This document shows positions 45,270 to 64,000 of a stretch of DNA of 64,000 nt, in pieces. Origin of the DNA: Theristus sp. LFF4_11 (taxonomy: Eukaryota > Nematoda > Chromadorea > Monhysterida > Xyalidae); NCBI GenBank assembly GCA_030248135.1, contig JASANC010003195.1, positions 1 through 64,000 on the forward strand, given 5' to 3'. The notes below the pieces were generated by a model, which was not told the origin of the DNA, ran no database searches, and was given only the letters and a program-made list of their open reading frames with translations. The position numbers were made by a program, and so were the translations under genes. Numbering within the stretch: the first letter of the stretch is position 1; each line of letters opens with the position of its first letter.

Positions 45270-47995
45270 AAGATCGGCTTTTTCAGAATACCGACCCCCC
45301 TTAGGCAGTTTTTGAAAAATTTTCAAATTTTGACGAAATTAGCACCATTTCACCGAAATTGACAAAATTTCACCAAACCGCCTCGATGCGCTGAGTTCGA
45401 AAATCATATTTATTTTTTAATTTGACCCGGTTTTATGCTTCAAAAAACGAAAAAACCGTTTTTTTGGGGGATCTTTAGAAAAATGGTTCTAACTCGCCTC
45501 TGCATTAAGCTATTAACAAAATTAAAAAACCAATCGATTTCGCTATTGCTTGCGCACATTTTTCATGTTAACAATGTTATACAAAAAATGCTGTTTTATG
45601 CTTTAAATTTGAGAAAAACTAAAAGAGTATGTGGTTTTTGCCCTGTTTAAGCACTTTTAAAACGGATGCGGAATAGGGTTGCTAAGTGATTCTGAAAGCC
45701 CTTGAAAAATGCTACAAGTATGCAAAAAATAAAAAAAATCGGTTGCCCTTTAAGAAGTAACGAAGCATTACAATATCGGTCGCGCGCATACATAAAGGGT
45801 ATTTCCCAGTATGTCGACAAATTGTGGAGCAACGGAGACAAAAACCAAAAACGGGTATTAGGGCAACTTTTTGCGCTGAATCCGAAAAAATAAGTGTCGT
45901 TGCGAAATTTTGTTACAGTAACCCAATATTTGCAATTTTTTTGCTTTTTGGCTCTTTTTTGGATTGTTTCTAATCCGTGTGGTGTTATACTTAAACTAAT
46001 CAGGTCAAATTTGGTATCAATCGGCACCCCTTGATTATGCGAACAATTTCCATTTAGATACCGCAACTATATTATAATTGCCGTAACCCGCAGAGCACGA
46101 TTTTTGCTATTTTTAACCATTTTTAGGCCTAAAAGTGACATTTTTCATCCCTGTAGTATTCTAGTTGTTCCAATTAAATCAAATGTGTATCAGTCAATTA
46201 CTCTTGATCAGATAAACAACTTTCATATAGATACCGTAACCACAGTTTGACTTTCGTACTCCTTTAAGCACGGTATTCTACTAAGTTTTCACCATTTTCA
46301 GGCTTGAAATTGGCTTTATTGTCCATGCAATGTTATACTTGAACGAATCTAGTCAAATTTAGCATCAATCGAGTCCCGTTGATTAGGCAAACAACTTTCA
46401 CTCAGATACCATAATCCTTGCTTGACTACCGTACTTTTTGAAGCACGGTATTTTAGTAATTTTGTACCTTTTTCAAGCCTGAAGTTGGCTATTTTGATCC
46501 ATGTAGTGTTACACTTGAACAATTCTAGTCAAATTCGCGATCAGGTTTTTGAACACAGGTTTTGAACGTTTTTCTAAGTAAGATTTTTTTACCCAAAATT
46601 TTTTTAAGGTTTCAACTTTCAACACCTGAGATGGTCTTTAAAAATTTGAGGGTGGGGAGGAACACACTTGGAACGGTAGTCAAGCAATGATTACGGTATC
46701 TGAGTGAAAGTTGTTTCCCTGATCAATGGGAGTGTATTGATCGCGAATTTGACTAGAATTGTTCAAGGGTAACACTACATGGATCAAAATAGCCAATTTC
46801 AGGATTGAAAAAGGTACAAAATTACTAAAATACCGTGCTTCATGAAGTACGGTAGTCAAACAAGGATTACGGTATCTGAGTGAAAGTTGTTTGCCTAATT
46901 AACGGGAGTCGATTGATGCTAAATTTGACTAGATTCTTTCAAGTATAACATTGCATGGACCATAAAGCCAATTTCATGCCTGAAAATGGTGAAAAAGTAG
47001 AATACCGTGCTTAAAGGGGTACGAAGTCAAACTGTGGTTACGGTATCTAAATGAAAGTTGTTTATCTGATCAAGAGTAATTGACTGATACACATTTGATT
47101 TAATTGGAACAACTAGAACACTACAGGGATAAAAAATGTCACTTTTATGCCTAAAAATGGTTAGAAATAGCAAAAATCGTGCTCTGCGGGTTACGGTAAT
47201 TATAATATAGTTGCGGTATCTAAATGGAAATTGTTCGCATAATCAAGGGGAGCCGATTGATACCAAATTTGACCTGATTAGTTCAAGTATAACACCACAC
47301 GGATTAGAAACAATCCAAAAAAGAGCCAAAAAGCCAAAAAATTGCAAATATTGGGTTACTGTAACAAAATTTCGCAACGGCACTTACTTTTTTCGGATTC
47401 AGCGCAAAAAGTTGCCCTAATACCCGTTTTTGGTTTTTGTCTCCGTTGCTCCACAATTTGTCGACATACCGGGAAATACCCTTTATGTATGCGCGCGACC
47501 GATATTGTAATGCTTCGTTACTTCTTAAAGAGCAACCGATTTTTTTTATTTTTTGCATACTTGTAGCATTTTTCAAGGGATTTTAGAATCACTTAGCAAC
47601 CCTACTCCGCATCCGCTTTAAAAGTGCCTAAACAGGGCAAAAACCACGTACTCTTTTAGTTTTTCTCAAATTTAAAGCATAAAACAGCATTTTTTGTATA
47701 ACATTGTTAACATGAAAAATGTGCGCAAGCAATAGCGAAATCGATTGGTTTTTTAATTTTGTTAATAGCTTAACGCAGAGGCGAGTTAGAACTATTTTTC
47801 TAAAGATCCCCCCAAAAAACGGTTTTTTTTTGTTTTTTGAAACATAAAACCGGGTAAAATTAAAAAATAAATATGATTTTCGAACTCAGCGCATTGAGAC
47901 GGTTCGATTGGTGCTAATTTCGTCAAAATTTGAGAGCATTTCAAAAACTGTGCCTAGAGGTGTGGAGGCCGGGTCGGTCGACTCAAAAAGCGAGT
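45270..47995. mobile_element. Foldback element: 2.7-kb palindrome with about 1.25-kb arms
   Basis: The left arm (about 45,270-46,541) is matched by the reverse complement of 46,741-47,995, with a loop of about 200 bp. Matching landmarks: GACGAAATTAGCACC at 45,333 / GGTGCTAATTTCGTC at 47,911, and TCAAATTCGCGATCA at 46,527 / TGATCGCGAATTTGA at 46,738. Each arm's inner part is itself a degenerate tandem repeat of about 175-185 bp carrying AACTTTCACTCAGATACCGTAA-type blocks. Long modular inverted repeats made of tandem units are the hallmark of foldback (FB-like) transposons. Open frames on the two arms mirror each other and are not genes. Confidence 0.85.
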
Positions 47996-48210
47996 CTTAA
48001 ATTTCTGATATGAGGGCACTTCACAAAGGATTTTACGCTTCACGGCACTGCTTGTCACCATACCAATTATGCCAATTACAAAAAAAATTGCGAACAAAGC
48101 TTTGCCAAAAGAAATTAATTCAAGCAAAACACACCAGCGAGGATATTTAAAAAGAAATAAAGAAAACACAAAAAAATAAAATACAGTGCACGACAAACCA
48201 CTTATAAAAA
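47996..48210 (-). CDS. Possible exon encoding a two-pass membrane segment
   Basis: After an acceptor (CACCGCAG) the minus strand reads FISGLSCTVFYFFVFSLFLF, then YPRWCVLLELISFGKALFAI and FFVIGIIGM, then VKRKILCEVPSYQKF: two hydrophobic spans and a basic tail. It then runs into the foldback element. No ATG in frame and no family recognised. It could be the last exon of a small membrane protein or chance. Confidence 0.25.
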
Positions 48211-48242
48211 CTGCGGTGTGAAAACGTTGCGACACATTGATA

Positions 48243-48980
48243 TACCGTATTACCTCTAATAAACCCCCATGGGGGTTTATTTCTTCAGCGACTTCTGGGG
48301 GTGGGGGTTTATTTTTGGGGGGGGTTATTTTTTGGGGGGGGGGTTTATTTGGAAACCATTTTTAGAGGTGGGCAAAATGGCAAAAATACCGTAAAGTCTT
48401 GCATATAAGGTCTCCTTATATAAATTTGAAAATCAAAAATTTCTGAAAAAAGTGGAATTTTGTGTGACAACCTTATAAGTGGGAGGAGGTCTTATAAAGC
48501 GAAGATTAGGAATTCCGGGCCTTATAAACGGGGTGGGAATTTTACCAAGTCAAAAATTTGAATTTTTTGGTTTCCCGCCGTGTGACACTCCGCCCACTTT
48601 TGGGTGGGGGTCTTATAAGTGGGAGGAACCTTATATGCAAGACTTTACGGTAGCTTCCATGGCAAGAAGGAAGTCGCAGAAACTTCTACTCTACATAGAA
48701 ATTTCCTTTTACAACAGCCTTTTGTAATGAAATTGCCATTAACTCATTCATTTGGGGCCTTTGGTAGCACAATTTCATCATTTTCACTGCAACCAGCCAC
48801 TGAATTCATTGTTTATGTGTATGTTTTTCTGGGTATGTGTTTCAAACAGGTTTCCAATAATCCCCCATGGGGGATTATTTTGGGGGGGGGGATTATTTGG
48901 AAACTTGCCGAGGGGGTGGGGGTTTATTTTTGGGGGGGGGGGTTTAATTTTGGGGGGGGTTTAATAGAGGTAATACGGTA
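48243..48980 (+). mobile_element. G-tract MITE family A, copy 5, with nested family B
   Basis: TACCGTATTACC and GGTAATACGGTA ends flanked by TTGATA on both sides. The core is interrupted at 48,387-48,652 by a family B MITE. Confidence 0.9.
48387..48652 (-). mobile_element. MITE family B, copy 3, nested in family A
   Basis: Same ends as copies 1 and 2 but opposite orientation. Confidence 0.9.
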
Positions 48981-51204
48981 TTGATATATACAAATTGTTT
49001 TGATAAAATCTTGGCGGAAAAGTGGATCATTCGAAGACGCGTTGGCTGAAATCGGCATTTGAGAGTGAATGCACATGACAAACGCAGCAAAACGCGTGAG
49101 AAAGAAAAGCAAAGCGCTCTTATTACAAAAATGAGTCAATCAACGAAATGAAATATTGAGGTTTAGTCATCTGAAACAGGCCAGACGAGTTTTTGTTGTT
49201 AATTAATTTGGCGCTCTGTTGTTCGAAAGTGAAAAAAGAAGTCGATTGTTTTTCTTTGCAACTCCCATGTACGTGTATGACACATTGAGAGAAGATAACT
49301 GAATTTTCCATCGTGAACCTTGCAGCTTTATTTGTTTGTCAGACTTGACAAAAGTAAAAACATCAAAAGTTGATAATTGAACGTTAAAAAATTTAAACCA
49401 TCTGGGCAGGATCACGCAAAAAGCTATTTCCAAGGCGATTTTTCGAGGCTACCAATTTTTGGGCTATTTTTGAAAATGGGAAAAATGCTGTAAGGAGCAT
49501 GCTGGCTTACCTCAAATTGTTTTTTTTTTGTTAATTCGTTGTCACGGCCGGGCAACATGGCCTGGAAATACTCTGCAGATACCGTAGATACATGTACTAA
49601 ACAGTAGATCCGGTAGTCTTATCCTGGGAATAGCCCAAGGGACAGCTTACAGCTTCAGCTTCTGTTTTTTGGCGGGCTTACTAACTGATTCGAACTTTCA
49701 TGAATTGAAGAATGACACTCAACACGCAAATGTAGATAAAACTCAAACAAGTGGTTTGAGATTTAAAAAATAATCGTGTGGTGGGGACCGTTTGGAGAGC
49801 CAACTTCGTACATTGTAAGCCCACGCATTTCCAGAATGATTAAATGATATCGTCGTCGCAATTCTCCTCTGACAGCGCACAAACTTTTGCGTTTGTTTTT
49901 ATCGCCAAGCAACCGCGGCACGTAGACAGACATATGACTTTGAACGTACGTTCAGAAAATCGGAAAAGCACACGTTGACTGTAAGGATGGTAAAAAAACC
50001 GGATTTTTATTGTGCCAGAAAAAAACGGTTTTGTTTCCGTTTTTGGACCTTTTTTCCCAGCACCCAGTTTCCATAACTTGGCCTTCGGGGCCGATCAGAA
50101 ATTGTGTGTTTTACTGGAGCGAAGTTTAATTGAGTTTGACACAGTTTAGGTATTTTTGACTTTTGCACAATGCAATTAGGTATGCGATCATTGTCCAACA
50201 GGTTTCACCTGCCAAAATTTCCAAAAATTTTTAAGGTGAAAACTGGTTTTTTTTATTTTTGCAAGTAAAAAAATCTAATAAGAAAACCGTTTTTTGAAGG
50301 TTTTATTACCCATTCCGACCCTAGTTGAGTGCGTGTGTCTGCCGCTCGAATAATTAGACATTGCAGCGCCTGCTGATGTTAATAACGCTCGCTTATCGTT
50401 TTTTGGCTCGTTTTGAACACTCAGTTTTTTGTTACCAGAAAAACATGCGGTAAAAACATAAAACTTGCAAAAATCAAAAATCGAAAAAATAAACGAATTC
50501 GAGAATATAGCAACGGAAAGGCAGCAATATAAAAAGCATCAAGTAAAGAACTTAAGGTGGGCATCGAAAGGTTCCAATAAATTGTAACATCAATCAAACT
50601 GCGGTGAATCGCGTTGACAAACACAAACATCGTATGCCTGTGCTAATCATTCAAAAGTCCACGTTTCTACCGTAAATTCATTATTGGTCTTCGTTGTAAG
50701 ACCAAGTTGACCTAATTTTTTTTAAATTTTCTGTCATCGGTTACAATTAACACGATGTTTTCCATACGGTACGCTCATGCCCTTTGTTCTTCGTTCCCAT
50801 CCCATCCCACATAATCACATTTTAAAAATTGCAATTTGCAAATGCAACCGAACCGAAATGCAAGCAAAACGCAAATCGCATTCACTTCACACTTTCATTT
50901 TTGCAATACAAGTTTAAAATCGCGAAACAATGCCTTTAGTTTTTGTAAAACCAACATCTGCTTGAATATAATATTTTTTGTTTTGTTTCTGGAATGGAAG
51001 CAGTATTAAAAAAGTCATAAAGTCAACTCAAGACAAAACTCAACCAATCAAAATTCCTTCATGCAAGTTCTGTTCTGAATGGTATTTTTGATCATCTTCA
51101 CAGTTTTTGCTAAAAAGTGTCCCTCAGAAATTAACTGACATTACAAACGTCGTCGCTGTTGCGACCAGAGAAGTAAAAAAATTGACGGAGATCTTTCCTT
51201 TCTG
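48981..51204. other. Gene-poor stretch with one hAT-type MITE
   Basis: Apart from 49,982-50,323, only short open frames and A/T-rich sequence. Confidence 0.4.
49982..50323. mobile_element. hAT-type MITE with near-perfect 8-bp TSD
   Basis: Left TAAGGATGGTAAAAAAACCGG, right GGTTTTATTACCCATTCCGACCCTA; flanks GTTGACTG and GTTGAGTG (7 of 8). Confidence 0.55.
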
Positions 51205-51480
51205 TTCAGTACCGAAAGCGAAAGCAAATTTTCGAGGGGGGGGGTGTCGTCTCGTCACGTGGGGGGGGGGGGGTGCCGAAAACTTTTCAGTGGGTGTCAG
51301 GGGACCCATGGGGGGGGTGCACTGTTGTAAAAAAATTCTGGCGGGTGCACACACGACACACCCCCATCCCACCCCACCCATGATATGTTTTCGCTTAAAT
51401 TTTGAAAGAAAAACGTTAAATTTTTCTGCAAAATCTTTGAAATTACAATGCAGAATGTCAAGTTGTCATTTTTTTCTGTT
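51205..51480. repeat. G/C-tract element fragment
   Basis: CAGTACCGAAAGCGAAAGCA followed by G-tracts and GTGCCGAAAA, matching 4,729-4,843; then TCTTTGAAATTACAATG, matching 5,260-5,290. Confidence 0.6.
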
Positions 51481-51668
51481 CAACACCTGAATTTTTAAAG
51501 TATTCAAAGACAGAAAACCCGAACGAAAGTGAAACACTTACACTGACAGACACGCTACACACGCACGCACATCATTGGAGCGAAGTGAGACTGCAAACAA
51601 AATGCTGAGTCGTGTTGCAAAACTGAACGCCAGCACCGAACAGCAGATTTCATAAAACGAAAACCCAA

Positions 51669-51685
51669 ATGAGACGGCCATTATA

Positions 51686-51686
<1 letters not shown>
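51669..51686 (+). promoter_or_regulatory. Five-codon uORF overlapping the main start (TAATG)
   Basis: ATG-AGA-CGG-CCA-TTA-TAA ends on the A of the main ATG, a TAATG stop-start overlap. If the transcript includes it, scanning ribosomes meet this ATG first, so translation of the large protein could depend on re-initiation or leaky scanning. Confidence 0.4.
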
Positions 51687-63677
<11,991 letters not shown>

Positions 63678-64000
63678 GTGGGCGACTGTTTGCTTTTTGC
63701 AGGCGTAGTCCAAGCCACCGGTCTCGTCTCACCCTCGCGACGCTCCTATCACGCTGCTATATAAAACTAAATAATACACAACAAATGCCATGTGCGTTTC
63801 GTGTTTTTTCAAGCTGCAAACAGCCAGACGTGTGTTTACACACACTCAGAAACAAACACACCGGCACGTGCGGAAACACGCGATAGTGCGGTATGTGCTG
63901 GTGTGTTTGTTCACATGTGCGTAGTAGACTGGTGGTGGATTTAGAACAGAACAAGCTGAAACAACATGAACACTTTTTGTTAGGCGGACGTTTGCGACCT
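63678..64000 (+). other. Start of intron 17 of the large gene, to the window edge
   Basis: Follows donor AACAG|GTGGGC. CACA/TGTGTTT-rich sequence; no further exon recognised before the edge. Confidence 0.4.

Noticed and set aside
45647..47576. Matching 90-140-residue open frames on opposite strands
   Set aside because: They are mirror images from the two arms of the foldback palindrome, with no domain and no splice logic.

Overview
This is animal, most likely nematode, genomic DNA. It has GT-AG introns, many short exons, AATAAA signals close to stop codons, several families of DNA transposons and miniature inverted-repeat elements (MITEs), and a split gene for a MEC-4/MEC-10-type degenerin. 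That channel subfamily, with its extra extracellular regulatory region, is known from nematodes. The species cannot be fixed from the sequence. No prokaryotic operons, rRNA or CRISPR arrays are present.

Layout. 1-20 kb is almost all mobile or repetitive DNA: an inverted copy of a composite satellite-carrying element (1-1,336), Mutator-like MITEs, a hAT relic (2,779-4,396), G/C-tract elements, a hAT-type element with a perfect 8-bp target duplication (5,525-6,768), two Helitron-like 3' ends (11.27 and 13.21 kb), a second hAT relic (13,505-14,626), and a full composite element (15,192-19,741). A PAN/apple-domain gene ends at 20,227-21,270 (+).

21,994-30,150 (-) holds an apparently complete degenerin gene. 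I assembled 18 exons in phase, giving about 765 aa, close to the length I recall for C. elegans MEC-4 (768 aa). Its introns carry at least six transposable elements. 31,971-33,725 (-) holds the last three exons of a Ras-like GTPase, cut or abutted at its 5' side by a third composite element (33,731-37,340).

37-51 kb is again gene-poor: MITEs, mariner-like relics, a GC-rich hairpin element, and a 2.7-kb foldback palindrome (45,270-47,995). 51,686-63,677 (+) carries at least 17 exons of a very large Asn/Gln/Ser/His-rich protein (at least 1,633 residues, open at the right edge). It has no catalytic domain I recognise, but one PPPGL motif and one FPPL motif.

The genes do not form a pathway. The most unusual content is structural: the composite element that joins a conserved head, two satellite types and a TIR transposon; the foldback palindrome built of tandem repeats; and MITE families whose ends are long G-tracts. 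All exon models come from reading splice signals and phase by eye, so individual boundaries (especially alternative donors) may be off by a few codons.
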